DNA from: VXOZ01 sp965220045
GTDB taxonomy: Bacteria > Chloroflexota > UBA11872 > VXOZ01
Assembly: GCA_965220045.1 (NCBI GenBank)
Contig: OZ244803.1
Coordinates: 930,001-994,000, forward strand
Length of the DNA stretch: 64,000 nt
Direction: 5' to 3'
A program made the position numbers and the translations under genes. This document shows positions 32,965-42,383 of the stretch, piece by piece. The number at the start of each line of letters is the position of its first letter. Position 1 is the stretch's first letter. The notes beneath the pieces were generated by a model. The model searched no databases. It had not been told where the DNA came from and was given only the letters and a program-made list of their open reading frames with translations.

Positions 32965-35394
32965 TCACTGTCCTTGCAGGATTACGAATCCTTCCTCCAA
33001 ACCGCTGAGGATTTCCACTTCCGTCTCAGTCTGGATTCCAATTTCCACGTTCTTGGCACGCTTGATGTCGCCATCCATGAATTCAACAAAGGTCCGTCTG
33101 CCGGAACGTTTCACGGATTCTATGGGCACCTTCAGCACATCGTCCTTGTGCTGCACGGTAATGGTTATCCGTGCCAGCATCCCAATTTCCGCTCCCGCCT
33201 TGGGCCAATCGACGAGCAAGTTTATGGAGCGGTCCTGGATCACGCCTTGTGTGGTGACCAGCGACGTAGGCAGCTTGGTGATGGTGCCCTTGAGGATCTC
33301 TGAAGAGAAGGCGTCAAGGGTGATATCCGCCACCTGGTCCAGGGCGACTTTCGGCGTGTCGTCGTCAGATATGTCCGCCGTAATGATGAGCACGGTGGGG
33401 TCGGCGAGTCCGATTATGGGGCCGTAGGCGCTCACCGGCTCGCCAGCCTTGCCCTTGATGAACTGGATGACGCCGTCAAAGGGCGCAACGAGACGGGCGT
33501 CCGCCAATTGCTCCAAGAGCAATTCATGGTTGGCCCTGGCGCGTTTGAGATCATTCTCCAACTTCAGTACGTTGCCGGCGTCTTCAGCATTGATGACCGC
33601 CTGTTCCAGGCTGGCCTGGGCCCTCTGCAAAGCGGCTTCTTTTCTCGCTACTTCCGCTTCGGCGTCTTGTAATTTATCGGGAACGACACCGGATTGTATG
33701 GTTGTCCACGTCTCTTCAGCCTCTTCCAAGGCGGCCTCTGCCTCAAGCAAATCCACTTCTGCGGTGTCATAGGCTAGTTTCAGTTCATCCTCGACGTTGG
33801 CGAGCGCCTCCTGCGCCAGCTCCAGTTCGAATCGGGCCCGGTCCAGCCCGGCTTGCGCTACCGGCACGGACTCGCTCGCCTGCGCTTTCCCTTCGTCCAA
33901 GGCAAGCTGCGCAGCCTGCAGATCAAGCTTGGCTTTCTCCCGATTTGTCCACAGTAATGCCATCTCGGTGCCCGCTGGCGGCGGGGCGAGGAGCTGCGCA
34001 TTGCGTTCCTCGATCTTCATTTCGGCTTCGTCTCTTACGTCTTTATTGAACTCATCAAGTAATTCCTGCGCATCTTCGAGCCTGGCGATGGTCGACGAGA
34101 GATTGCGATCCTCTGCCTTCGCTTCAAGGAGGGCTATCTGCACGAAATCTAGGGCCTTGCGGGCGAGGGCAGCGCCAGAGAGTCCCTCGAGTTGTTCTTC
34201 CACGGTCGGTGAATCCTCTGTCGATGCTTCCTCGTCGGCCTCACTCGGCGCCGCGTCCAATTCATCAAGTGCTTTGGCCATTACACCGAGATTGAGCTCG
34301 TCAATGAAACGCTGCAGCGCACGCTGGTGCTCCTGCAGAACGACTGTCGATCCATCTTCATCGCTTTCTTCGCTGGCATTCAATGCATCGCGAAAGCTAA
34401 GTTGCAGTTCATCAAACTCGTCGAGCAATCTTTCAAACGGATCCCGGGCATCCGATGCAAATCTGCCCAATTGCTTTATGGCGGAGAAGACTTCATCGAG
34501 CTCTTCTTCGAAGTCCACTGCGAACTTTCTAAGAGCTTCCCGATAGCCGTCGGCAAATTTTCCTATTTCATTTTTCAGATCTTCCCGTTCATCATTTACC
34601 GCCTGGTTTGCCCTCTCTAACGCTTCTTCTCTGGCACGGAGAGCCGATTCTTGCCCCAGCACCGATGATTCGGGATTGCCGGACTGAACCTGTTCCAGCC
34701 GAGTCTGAGCGGCGCGGACGGCTTCCTCAGCGTTGCTCAGGGCGAGCTCCCGCTGCACCTTCAAGTCTACCGGCGCGCCAGATCGATAGGCGGCGAGATC
34801 CCGCTCCGCTCTCTCCAGGGCCTTGAGAGCGGCGGCATGGTTACTATTCGCTATGGTGTACGCGGTCTGCGCCTGGGCACGCTCCAAGGCGGTGGGCCCT
34901 GCCTGCGCCTCGGTAAGAGCTTCAAGGGCCTTCTCCAGGTCACGTTCCGCTTGGTCCACGGCAAGCTCCGCCAGTGTAACGTCCGCCTGGCCGGTAGCGG
35001 CTTGGGTGCGCGCCTTGCTCAAGTTTCGTTCTTGGTCCTGTAACGAGAGTTCGGAGTTTTGGATCTGAGTCTCCAAGGCGCCGGTTTCCAAGTCCGCAAG
35101 GAGGGTCCCTGCCACTACGGCCTGGTTATACTGGACATAAATGCCTTTGAGGCGACCGTTCTGCTTAAAGAAGAGACTCTCTTCACTCTCCGCTACCACG
35201 CGGCCGAGCACGCGAACGGCATCGACGATCGTGCCGCGCTCCACGGCGACCGTGGGACGCTCGATTGACCTGACAGGGGGGCGAACGACTTCCTCTTCAT
35301 CGGCATCACTAGAAATGAAGGGGAGCGATGGCACGCACGCGGTGAACAGCAGCATGCTGCACACCAAGACTGCAAGAACTGATCTGGTTTTCAC
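32965..35394 (-). CDS. Very long HlyD/MacA-like adaptor lipoprotein
   Basis: 809 residues, about twice the usual MacA length. N-terminal signal with lipobox LLFTAC (lipidated C20). Residues about 60-105 are the first half of a biotinyl-lipoyl barrel (VRVLGRVVAESEESLFFKQN). Then come about 480 residues of heptad-rich coiled coil (several Ala/Glu-rich helices, including an acidic insertion around 280-420). The second lipoyl half and beta-barrel follow (LVAPFDGVIQFIKGKAGEPV, DRSINLLVDWPKAGAEIGM). First gene of the exporter operon. The extended hairpin would span a thick wall or unusual envelope (inference). Confidence 0.88.
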   Translation of the reverse strand: MKTRSVLAVLVCSMLLFTACVPSLPFISSDADEEEVVRPPVRSIERPTVAVERGTIVDAVRVLGRVVAESEESLFFKQNGRLKGIYVQYNQAVVAGTLLADLETGALETQIQNSELSLQDQERNLSKARTQAATGQADVTLAELAVDQAERDLEKALEALTEAQAGPTALERAQAQTAYTIANSNHAAALKALERAERDLAAYRSGAPVDLKVQRELALSNAEEAVRAAQTRLEQVQSGNPESSVLGQESALRAREEALERANQAVNDEREDLKNEIGKFADGYREALRKFAVDFEEELDEVFSAIKQLGRFASDARDPFERLLDEFDELQLSFRDALNASEESDEDGSTVVLQEHQRALQRFIDELNLGVMAKALDELDAAPSEADEEASTEDSPTVEEQLEGLSGAALARKALDFVQIALLEAKAEDRNLSSTIARLEDAQELLDEFNKDVRDEAEMKIEERNAQLLAPPPAGTEMALLWTNREKAKLDLQAAQLALDEGKAQASESVPVAQAGLDRARFELELAQEALANVEDELKLAYDTAEVDLLEAEAALEEAEETWTTIQSGVVPDKLQDAEAEVARKEAALQRAQASLEQAVINAEDAGNVLKLENDLKRARANHELLLEQLADARLVAPFDGVIQFIKGKAGEPVSAYGPIIGLADPTVLIITADISDDDTPKVALDQVADITLDAFSSEILKGTITKLPTSLVTTQGVIQDRSINLLVDWPKAGAEIGMLARITITVQHKDDVLKVPIESVKRSGRRTFVEFMDGDIKRAKNVEIGIQTETEVEILSGLEEGFVILQGQ

Positions 35395-35854
35395 GCGGCA
35401 AAATCCTCGTTTTAGCTAAAACTCAGAAGGCAAAGACGAGTCTATCCTCTAATCCCCACATTATTCCACAAAGTCATGTGCGGTGGGGATTGCATAGTAG
35501 AAGTCTACTCACACGCTGCGCTGCTTGTCCATCGCAGCGCAAGTTGTCAAGTGAAATCTTATAGGATTCTTAGACACATGTGCAGTATCCGACAACATTA
35601 TTGCGGTTGATTCGCGTACTAGCCAGGCAAAGGGAAGCCTGGAGCGTGGAAGCGGAGTTGACGAGCGCACCTGGCAGCAACGCTACCGGCGGGCCCAAGG
35701 AGCGAGCGCCATGCTGGCACTTGTCGCCTGCGGATAATGGTGATATCCTCGTCGGGTGTTCTCAGTGGATTACTTGGAAGAATTGGACTATTCTGCTGAG
35801 TAGAGGTTGAATGGAGCGAATAAAGGCGCTCAACACGAGGTGGAGGTACTGAAA
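35395..35854. other. Divergent regulatory region of exporter operon and HU
   Basis: 460 bases, no gene supported. A perfect 8-bp inverted repeat TGCGCTGC (35517-35524) / GCAGCGCA (35534-35541) is followed by TTGTCA and a TATAGGAT stretch that may form the HU promoter. Confidence 0.45.
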
Positions 35855-36130
35855 GTGACACAAAGCGATCTCATCAAGGACATTGCATCTCGCACCGGAA
35901 CTACCCAGAAGGCGGCAAAGGAATTCTTGGACGCCTTTGTAGAGTCCGTTGAAGACTCTCTCAAGCGTGGCGAGAACGTCGCGCTCCCCGGATTTGGCAC
36001 GTTCCGCGTTGCCCAGCGCGCAGCGCGCGCCGGTCGTAACCCCAGGACCGGTGAGCCTCTGCAGGTTGCCGCTCGCAAGGCGCCTGTCTTTTCCGCGGGA
36101 ACCACTCTCCGCAAATCCGTCGGCGGCTAG
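35855..36130 (+). CDS. hup: HU-family DNA-binding protein
   Basis: 91 residues, normal HU length, nucleoid architectural protein. Start GTG at 35855 with GGTGGAGGT upstream (starting VTQSDLIKDIASRTG); the frame is open to 35807 but a longer form would be atypical. Diagnostic segment LPGFGTFRVAQRAARAGRNP of the DNA-binding arm, with the intercalating proline region and C-terminal FSAGTTLRKSV. Followed after 20 bases by the phospholipase D gene. Confidence 0.96.
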   Translation: MTQSDLIKDIASRTGTTQKAAKEFLDAFVESVEDSLKRGENVALPGFGTFRVAQRAARAGRNPRTGEPLQVAARKAPVFSAGTTLRKSVGG

Positions 36131-36150
36131 AGGACTGCCTCACTCAATTA

Positions 36151-37176
36151 GTGGTTCTCTTGAAGGCGCCCGGTACGGCCCGGTCAATTGGGCTGGTAGT
36201 TGCTCTGCTTACAATCCTGCTGGCTTGCAGTCCATTTCAACAGACCGCAGTTCAGGGGCCGCAGCGCCTCTTGGTAACACCGGATGACGGCTCGGAGCAG
36301 TTCCTTGCGTTGTTGCGCCAAGCCGAGTACTCGATTGATGTCGTAATCTACCTTCTCTCGAGCCAGGCAATACAAGAGGAATTGGCGGCGGCGCAGCAGC
36401 GGGGCGTGCGGGTACGCGTGTTGCTGGAGGAGAATCCAGTGGGCGGAGGGGAAAGCAACCGCAGCGCTCAGCAGTTTCTCACAGCGGCCGGTGTCGCCGT
36501 GCGGTGGTCGGATCCGGCCTTCCGGTTTACCCACGCCAAGGTGATCCTCATCGATGGCGTGCAGGCCGTCATCATGACCCTGAACCTCACGGCGAGTTCC
36601 TTTCGATCAAATCGCGACTTTGCCGTCGTTGTCGAAGATCCCTTCGTGGTGGCCGCACTTGGTGAGCTCTTTGCAAGCGACTGGGCGCGGGTGCCGTCCC
36701 CAGACTTTGCACCCCCTCTCATCATCAGCCCCTTGAATGCGCGCCGCGAATTGCAGGGCTTGATCGATTCTGCCCGCCAGAGTCTGGACCTCTACGTGCT
36801 TTCTCTGGAGGATGACGCCATTGCGGCCGCGCTCGGGGCCGCGGCAGCGCGTGGCGTGCGTCTGCGGCTGATTACCAATCCGCCTGCGGGCGCTGACAGC
36901 TACGCTGATGAGCGGGACCTGGTGCGCGCAAGCGGCGGTCACATTGGTTTCCTCGATTCCCCCAACGTTCACGCAAAGGTCGTTATCGTGGACGGTCAGC
37001 GCGCGTTTGTCGGCAGTCAGAACTTTACGGCGACGTCCCTGGATCAGAACCGTGAAGTCGGCATCATAGTGGACGATGCGGCGGTGCTTCGGCGTTTGCA
37101 GCAGACCTTTGAAGCCGACTGGTCCCAGGTGATTCTGGAGGTAACCTCCGCGCGGATGCCGGCTATAGCGGCTTAG
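36151..37176 (+). CDS. Phospholipase D-family lipoprotein
   Basis: 341 residues. Signal sequence with lipobox TILLAC (C26). Two HKD catalytic motifs: H128-x-K130-x4-D135 (THAKVILID) and H274-x-K276-x4-D281 (VHAKVVIVD), each followed by the expected asparagine (LNLTASS, QNFTATS). Such secreted PLD-like proteins may cleave phospholipids, nucleic acid or act in cardiolipin metabolism; the two intact motifs mean an active phosphodiesterase is likely, with unknown substrate. Start GTG 36151 or TTG 36160; neither has a strong ribosome site. Confidence 0.88.
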   Translation: MVLLKAPGTARSIGLVVALLTILLACSPFQQTAVQGPQRLLVTPDDGSEQFLALLRQAEYSIDVVIYLLSSQAIQEELAAAQQRGVRVRVLLEENPVGGGESNRSAQQFLTAAGVAVRWSDPAFRFTHAKVILIDGVQAVIMTLNLTASSFRSNRDFAVVVEDPFVVAALGELFASDWARVPSPDFAPPLIISPLNARRELQGLIDSARQSLDLYVLSLEDDAIAAALGAAAARGVRLRLITNPPAGADSYADERDLVRASGGHIGFLDSPNVHAKVVIVDGQRAFVGSQNFTATSLDQNREVGIIVDDAAVLRRLQQTFEADWSQVILEVTSARMPAIAA

Positions 37177-37647
37177 CAGTTGCGGTGTCCTTAGCCACTG
37201 TTTCGCGATGAGATGGATGTACTGCGGGGTGGAGAATGTCTGGTTTTGGTGTGCTACGGGCGCATCTCGTTCCTAGCATTGGCTCCCGCGCAAACCCGCG
37301 AGATCTCGTTGGCGATCCGGCTTTGGAAGCGCGCTCGCGCTTGGACCAACGGAAACCTTTGCACAACCCTCGCCGCAGCGAGGTAGTCCCCTTTCCCCAT
37401 AAAGGGGGGTACCTCCTTGCCCTCTGGACCTAGTTATGCAAAGGTCTCCAACGGGAGACGCATCGCTCCCTCCAGCGATGATTGGCGGCGCGCTTGGACC
37501 CAAGCAAGCGCATTGGCATTTTGGGGTCAGACTTGGCGTGACTGCTACGGCCCCGCGGTACCCTTGACGCTGTTGAGAAGGGCATGCTACGCTAATCCCT
37601 AGAAGTTGGCTAGGATATAGGGTCTCAAGACCCCTTAGAGACGTGCC
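37177..37647. other. Regulatory region before the Rrf2 gene, with large hairpin
   Basis: No gene supported. A hairpin at 37380-37415 pairs GAGGTA/TACCTC outside and CCCCTTT/AAAGGGG inside. The Rrf2 promoter and operator-like dyad lie at 37564-37614, and a small leader hairpin GGGTC/GACCC at 37620-37633. Confidence 0.5.
37564..37614 (+). promoter_or_regulatory. Candidate rrf2 promoter with CCTAG-N7-CTAGG dyad
   Basis: TTGACG (37564-37569), 18-base spacer, TACGCT (37588-37593). Directly downstream a perfect dyad CCTAG (37598-37602) / CTAGG (37610-37614) covers the likely start site. Rrf2-family Fe-S regulators commonly repress their own operon by such binding (known), so this is a good candidate operator. 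Confidence 0.5.
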
Positions 37648-38133
37648 ATGCTGGGGATATCGACAAAAGGGCACTACGGCCTTGTCATAATGACGGCGTT
37701 GGCCTTGGCGGTGGAGGGAAAGCCGCTTTCCTTGGCGCGGATTGCCGAGGAAACCGGCATTTCGCTCGGCTATCTCGAGCAAATTGTGTCGACGCTTAAG
37801 GAGGATGGCTTAGTTGAGAGCGTGCGCGGAGCAAGGGGTGGATACGTCTTGGGTAGAGACCCGGCGGAGATCACAGCGTTCCAGGTAATATTGGCAACCG
37901 AGGGCGAGATCGCGCCGATTTCATGCTCGCTGCAGCCGGAAGAAGGCGTTTGCTGTGATAGGGTAGACAACTGCCCGACGGTATTCCTCTGGGGACGGCT
38001 GGAACAGCAACTCAGCCTGGCGTTAGGGGACACCACTCTTGCCGACCTGGCCCGCCATAGTAGCGGCAGCAACCCGCGCGGTTCCGGTCAATTGAAGATG
38101 ATCGGGCAGCTGCGTGCCGGCGCCCTGCGATAG
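37648..38133 (+). CDS. Rrf2/IscR-type Fe-S cluster regulator of the suf operon
   Basis: 161 residues. N-terminal winged helix (STKGHYGLVIMTALALA, ISLGYLEQIVSTLKEDGLVE, RGARGGYVLGR) and a cysteine trio in the effector region (ISCSLQPEEGVCCDRVDNC), the typical 2Fe-2S ligation area of IscR/SufR-like regulators. Immediately precedes sufCBD-SU, so it is very probably the operon's cluster-sensing repressor. The C-terminal extension after the cysteines is glycine/serine rich. Confidence 0.92.
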   Translation: MLGISTKGHYGLVIMTALALAVEGKPLSLARIAEETGISLGYLEQIVSTLKEDGLVESVRGARGGYVLGRDPAEITAFQVILATEGEIAPISCSLQPEEGVCCDRVDNCPTVFLWGRLEQQLSLALGDTTLADLARHSSGSNPRGSGQLKMIGQLRAGALR

Positions 38134-38268
38134 AGGGCCAAAGCCGCGCGGTGCAGGTGTCAATTTTTTGCTGCCAGGGGACCCTGTTGTTGGAGAGTAA
38201 ATGTCAACGGCATCCGGTAGAATTGCGCAATCGGAAAGCGAAGAGAGAAGGGTAAGATAAAGGACACG

Positions 38269-39051
38269 ATGGCTACCGAGCAACCATATTTCTTGATTGA
38301 TGATCTCCACGTGGAGATTGAAGAGAACGAGATTCTGCGCGGCGTGAATCTCTCCGTCAATCGCGGGGAAATCCACGCGATCATGGGCCCAAACGGATCG
38401 GGCAAGAGTACCCTCGCGCACACCTTGATGGGACATCCCAGTTACGAGGCAACCGCCGGTCAGGTGCTCTTCAACGGTGAGGACATTTTGGAGAAGGAGC
38501 CGAATGATCGCGCGAAACTCGGCATCTTTCTGGCATTCCAATATCCGCTGGCGATTCCCGGTGTGAGCACCCTGAATTTTCTGCGCACGTCCCTCAAGGC
38601 GGTGAAGCAGAAAGAGATCAGTGCGCGAGAGTTTCGGAAGCATCTTCTTGAGAAGATGGACATGCTCAAGATCAGCCGCGAGTTTGCCGGACGCTACCTC
38701 AACGACGGCTTTTCCGGTGGTGAGAAGAAGCGGATGGAGATCCTGCAGATGGCGGTCTTGGAGCCGCAACTCGCGGTCTTGGACGAAATTGACTCAGGCC
38801 TGGATATCGACGCGATTCGCGCGGTGGGAGAAGGCATCTCCTCGATCATGCACCCGGAGATGTCGATAGTAATCATCACGCACTACCCGCGCATTCTGCA
38901 CTACGTAAAGCCCGATTACGTGCACATCATGGTAGAGGGTAAGATCCGGCAGTCGGGTGGCTTCGAGCTGGCGGAGGAGTTGGAAGCCAAGGGCTACGAC
39001 GTGCTGCTTGATGAGGTGATGTTGGCTACGTCCGAAACGCGGGAAACCTAG
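38269..39051 (+). CDS. sufC: Fe-S cluster assembly ATPase SufC
   Basis: 260 residues. ABC-type ATPase of the SufBCD scaffold. Walker A GPNGSGKSTLAH, Q-loop AFQYPLAIPG, SufC-type signature FSGGEKKRMEILQMAVL, Walker B LAVLDEIDSGLDIDA, and switch H IITHYPRIL. ATG at 38269 with AAAGGACACG upstream. A -10-like TAGAAT (38218-38223) and a CAGGG-GA-CCCTG palindrome (38175-38186) lie in the 135-base gap after the Rrf2 gene, so sufC may have a second promoter. Confidence 0.97.
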   Translation: MATEQPYFLIDDLHVEIEENEILRGVNLSVNRGEIHAIMGPNGSGKSTLAHTLMGHPSYEATAGQVLFNGEDILEKEPNDRAKLGIFLAFQYPLAIPGVSTLNFLRTSLKAVKQKEISAREFRKHLLEKMDMLKISREFAGRYLNDGFSGGEKKRMEILQMAVLEPQLAVLDEIDSGLDIDAIRAVGEGISSIMHPEMSIVIITHYPRILHYVKPDYVHIMVEGKIRQSGGFELAEELEAKGYDVLLDEVMLATSETRET

Positions 39052-39067
39052 GGAGGCAGGAACAGAT

Positions 39068-40483
39068 ATGGCGGTTACCGAGAAGGACATCCAAGAAAGC
39101 AAGAAAGTCTACAAAGAGAAGTACGGTTTTGCCGATCCGGACCAGGCGATTTACAAAGCGCCGAAAGGCCTGGATCCGGAGCGTGTCATTGAGATTTCCC
39201 AGATGAAGAATGAGCCGGAATGGATGCTCAATTTCCGGCTGAAGTCTCTGGAAATCTTCAACAAGAAGCCGGTGCCCACTTGGGGTGCAAACCTCTCCAC
39301 CATACCCTTCGAAGACCTGTCCTACTTTGTGCGCACCACGGAGAAACAAGGCACGACCTGGGAAGATGTACCGGAATACATCAAGGACACCTTCGACAAA
39401 CTTGGCATTCCGGAAGCGGAGCGCAAGTTTCTGGCTGGAGTATCCGCACAGTACGAATCGGAAGTGGTCTACCACTCCATTCAGAAGGACTTGGAGGCCA
39501 AGGGCGTAGTCTTCCTCAGCACGGAGGAAGGCTTGGAGCAGCATCCGGAGCTGTTTCGGCAGTATTTCGGCACCGTCATACCGTCAGCCGACAACAAGTT
39601 CGCCGCGATGAACGGGGCTTTCTGGAGCGGCGGTTCCTTCGTCTACGTGCCGCCGGGTGTTCAGGTGACCATTCCGCTGCAGGCGTATTTCCGCATCAAT
39701 GCGGAGCAGATGGGTCAGTTCGAGCGGACCCTCATCATCGTGGATGAAGGCGCCTACGTGCACTACGTCGAGGGTTGCACGGCGCCGGTCTATTCGACTG
39801 ATTCGTTCCACAGCGGCGTGATTGAGATCATCGTCAAGAAGAATGCCCGCTGCCGCTATACGACAATCCAGAATTGGTCCACAAACGTGTACAACCTGGT
39901 GACCCAACGGTCCGCGGTGTATGAAGGCGGCGTGATGGAGTGGGTGGATGCCAACCTGGGCTCCAACATTACCATGAAATATCCCAGCGTCTACCTGATG
40001 GAGCCGGGTGCGAAGGGCGACATTCTTTCGATTGCCTACGCAGGCGACGGCCAGGTTCTGGATGCCGGCGGCAAAGCAATCCACGTCGCACCGAACACGT
40101 CTTCGAAGATCATATCGAAGTCCATCAGCCAGCACGGCGGGCGCACCTCGTTTCGTGGTCTGCTGAAGGTTTATAAGGGCGCGGAGCGGTCCAAGTCGGC
40201 TATGCGCTGCGATGCCTTGATCTTGGACAAAGAATCGCGGTCCGATACGTATCCCACCATTGAAATCGAAGAAGAGCAGGTAACTCTCGGCCATGAGGCA
40301 GTGGTCAGCAGAATTGGTGAGGACCAGTTGTTCTACCTCATGAGCCGCGGCCTTAGCGAGTCGGAAGCGGCGGGCATGATTGTCAGCGGCTTCATTGAGC
40401 CCATCGTCAAAGAATTGCCGATGGAGTATGCGGTGGAGATGAACCGCCTTATTCAACTCCAAATGGATAAGGCAGTAGGCTAG
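39068..40483 (+). CDS. sufB: Fe-S cluster assembly scaffold protein SufB
   Basis: 471 residues, beta-helix scaffold on which clusters are built together with SufC and SufD. Motifs: NLSTIPFEDLSYFVRTTEKQ, GAYVHYVEGCTAPVYSTDSF with the conserved cysteine, NCR-like TIQNWSTNVYNLVTQRS and the C-terminal LPMEYAVEMNRLIQLQM. ATG with AGGGAGG upstream. Followed by a 173-base gap with an imperfect hairpin (about 40530-40575) before sufD. Confidence 0.97.
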   Translation: MAVTEKDIQESKKVYKEKYGFADPDQAIYKAPKGLDPERVIEISQMKNEPEWMLNFRLKSLEIFNKKPVPTWGANLSTIPFEDLSYFVRTTEKQGTTWEDVPEYIKDTFDKLGIPEAERKFLAGVSAQYESEVVYHSIQKDLEAKGVVFLSTEEGLEQHPELFRQYFGTVIPSADNKFAAMNGAFWSGGSFVYVPPGVQVTIPLQAYFRINAEQMGQFERTLIIVDEGAYVHYVEGCTAPVYSTDSFHSGVIEIIVKKNARCRYTTIQNWSTNVYNLVTQRSAVYEGGVMEWVDANLGSNITMKYPSVYLMEPGAKGDILSIAYAGDGQVLDAGGKAIHVAPNTSSKIISKSISQHGGRTSFRGLLKVYKGAERSKSAMRCDALILDKESRSDTYPTIEIEEEQVTLGHEAVVSRIGEDQLFYLMSRGLSESEAAGMIVSGFIEPIVKELPMEYAVEMNRLIQLQMDKAVG

Positions 40484-40656
40484 ATTGGACGCCAGCCGAG
40501 CGAGCCGGATTGCGTGAAGCGCGGCGAAGCGCCAGACGAGAGTGCATGGCGAGCTGTGCATCTTGTCTGGCGTCATTGCTGTAATTGGGTTCGCGCAAGT
40601 GAAGTCAACGTTTGTACAAGAGCAGCCAAGCAATACAGAAGTCAGGAAAAAGTAGC

Positions 40657-42021
40657 GTGAGTCAATCGTCTGTCGAACAAGCACCATTGACGGCTCAGCA
40701 AGGGATAACAGCCGAGGCGTGGCACGAGGTTTCACGGGCATGCGGCGACCCGGCGTGGATGAGAGACTTGCGCCAGAAGTCGTGGGAGGCCTATGTGGAC
40801 ACGCCGCTGCCCACGCTGCGAGACGAAGATTGGCGGCGTACCGACTTTCGCGAACTCCAACTCGACGACTTGCTGCTGTACATGCCAGCCGGCATGGAAG
40901 TAGAGAGCGAAGCGGATTTGCCGGAGTCGCTCCGGTCACATATCGAAACCGGCGACACCTGGGGCGGCTTGGCCGTGCAGGTCAATTCGGAAGCAGTGCT
41001 AACACGGTTGGACGATACGCTGCAGGCCCAAGGGGTAGTCCTCGCGCCGCTCAGTGAGGCGGTCCACACCCATCCGGACCTTGTACAACCGCATTTCGGC
41101 AATGTTGTGACACCGGATGACGGCAAGTTTCCCGCGTTGCACGGGGCCTTTACTGCGGGAGGTATCTTCTGCTATGTACCGCCGGATACAGCAGTGGAGC
41201 TCCCAATTCAAGCCCTGATCTGGATGAATGCGGAGAACGTCGCCGTGTTCCCTCACGTGCTTGTGGTGGCGGATCGAGGAAGCCAGGTGACCTTTGTCGA
41301 GCGGTACGCCAGCCCGACCATGGAAGAGCAGTCGTTCTCGTGCCCGGCAACGGAGGTGGTCGCCAAGGACGGCGCACAGGTGCGCCACGTTACAATCCAA
41401 GACTGGGGACGGCATGTTTTCGAGTTGGGTTTCCAACGCCTCCGCGTAGACAACGACGGTCATCTCCACACGATCATCGCTGCCACGGGTGGAAGATTGG
41501 TCAAGAACTACGTCGACAACAGCTTTGCAGGCTCGGGTGTCGAAGCGTTTCACCGGGGGTACTTCTTCACCGACGGCACGCAACACATGGATTATAAGAC
41601 CATACAGGACCACTTGGCGCCGTATAGTACGAGCGATCTGTTGATAAAGGGTGCGCTACGCGACCGCTCTCGCGCCGTCTTTACCGGCGTTATCAACGTC
41701 CGCAAGGGTTCGAAACGGACTGACGCCTACCAGGAGAACCGCAATCTCTTGCTCAGCAAGCGCGCGCGGTCAGACTCTATTCCTATTCTCGAAATCGACA
41801 ACGATGACGTGCGGTGCACGCATGGTTCGGCAACGGGGCAGGTGGACCAGGAGGAACTCTTCTACGTGATGGCGCATGGACTCAACAAGAACGATGCGGC
41901 ACGCATGTTGGTAGAAGGTTTCTTCAGCGAAGTGATCGAGCATACGCCCCTTGACGGTGTGCAGGCACAATTGGCGGCGCGGGTCCATGAAAAGATGGCC
42001 GGATGGCAGGTAGAGGATTGA
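40657..42021 (+). CDS. sufD: Fe-S cluster assembly protein SufD
   Basis: 454 residues from GTG 40657 (AGGAAAAAG upstream; the frame is open to 40612). Paralogue of SufB forming the SufBC2D complex. Middle beta-helix region LIWMNAENVAVFPHVLVVAD and HVTIQDWGRHVFELGF, C-terminal domain with the conserved histidine region (RCTHGSATGQVDQEELFYVM) used at the cluster interface. The order C-B-D matches common suf operons of Gram-positive bacteria and Chloroflexi. Confidence 0.95.
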   Translation: MSQSSVEQAPLTAQQGITAEAWHEVSRACGDPAWMRDLRQKSWEAYVDTPLPTLRDEDWRRTDFRELQLDDLLLYMPAGMEVESEADLPESLRSHIETGDTWGGLAVQVNSEAVLTRLDDTLQAQGVVLAPLSEAVHTHPDLVQPHFGNVVTPDDGKFPALHGAFTAGGIFCYVPPDTAVELPIQALIWMNAENVAVFPHVLVVADRGSQVTFVERYASPTMEEQSFSCPATEVVAKDGAQVRHVTIQDWGRHVFELGFQRLRVDNDGHLHTIIAATGGRLVKNYVDNSFAGSGVEAFHRGYFFTDGTQHMDYKTIQDHLAPYSTSDLLIKGALRDRSRAVFTGVINVRKGSKRTDAYQENRNLLLSKRARSDSIPILEIDNDDVRCTHGSATGQVDQEELFYVMAHGLNKNDAARMLVEGFFSEVIEHTPLDGVQAQLAARVHEKMAGWQVED

Positions 42022-42024
42022 CGG

Positions 42025-42336
42025 ATGGCAAACTTCGTGAGAGCGGCGTCGGTTGACGACATTCCGGAGGGCCGAGCAATCGTCGTAGACATTGATGGCG
42101 ATAGTCTGGCACTGGCGCGGGTCGAAGGCGGCATTTACTGTATTGACAATATCTGCACCCATGATGGCGGGCCCTTGGGTGAAGGCGAGCTGGACGGCAC
42201 TGCCCTGGAGTGCCCGCGGCATGGTGCCCGTTTTGACGTCTGCACCGGGCGTGCCCTTAGTTTCCCGGCTGTGGTGCCGGTAAACACCTATGACGTAAGG
42301 ATTGAAGGCCAGGACGTGTTGGTGGATCTGAGCTGA
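42025..42336 (+). CDS. Rieske-type ferredoxin within the suf operon
   Basis: 103 residues. The 2Fe-2S Rieske ligands are C44-x-H46 (ICTHDGGPLGEG) and C63-x2-H66 (ECPRHGARFDVCTG). Resembles NirD-type and biphenyl-dioxygenase-type small ferredoxins. Its gene begins 4 bases after sufD and lies before sufS, so it is part of the Suf operon; it probably supplies electrons for cluster assembly (inference). This placement is also seen in other bacteria. Confidence 0.94.
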   Translation: MANFVRAASVDDIPEGRAIVVDIDGDSLALARVEGGIYCIDNICTHDGGPLGEGELDGTALECPRHGARFDVCTGRALSFPAVVPVNTYDVRIEGQDVLVDLS

Positions 42337-42383
42337 TCCGCTTTAAGTCTTGGGCGCTTATTGGTTAGTTAGGACTGCACACA

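Noticed and set aside
39584..40939. 451-residue open frame on the minus strand
   Set aside because: Antisense to sufB and the start of sufD, which are unmistakable; no ribosome site or family pattern. A by-product of high GC codon use.
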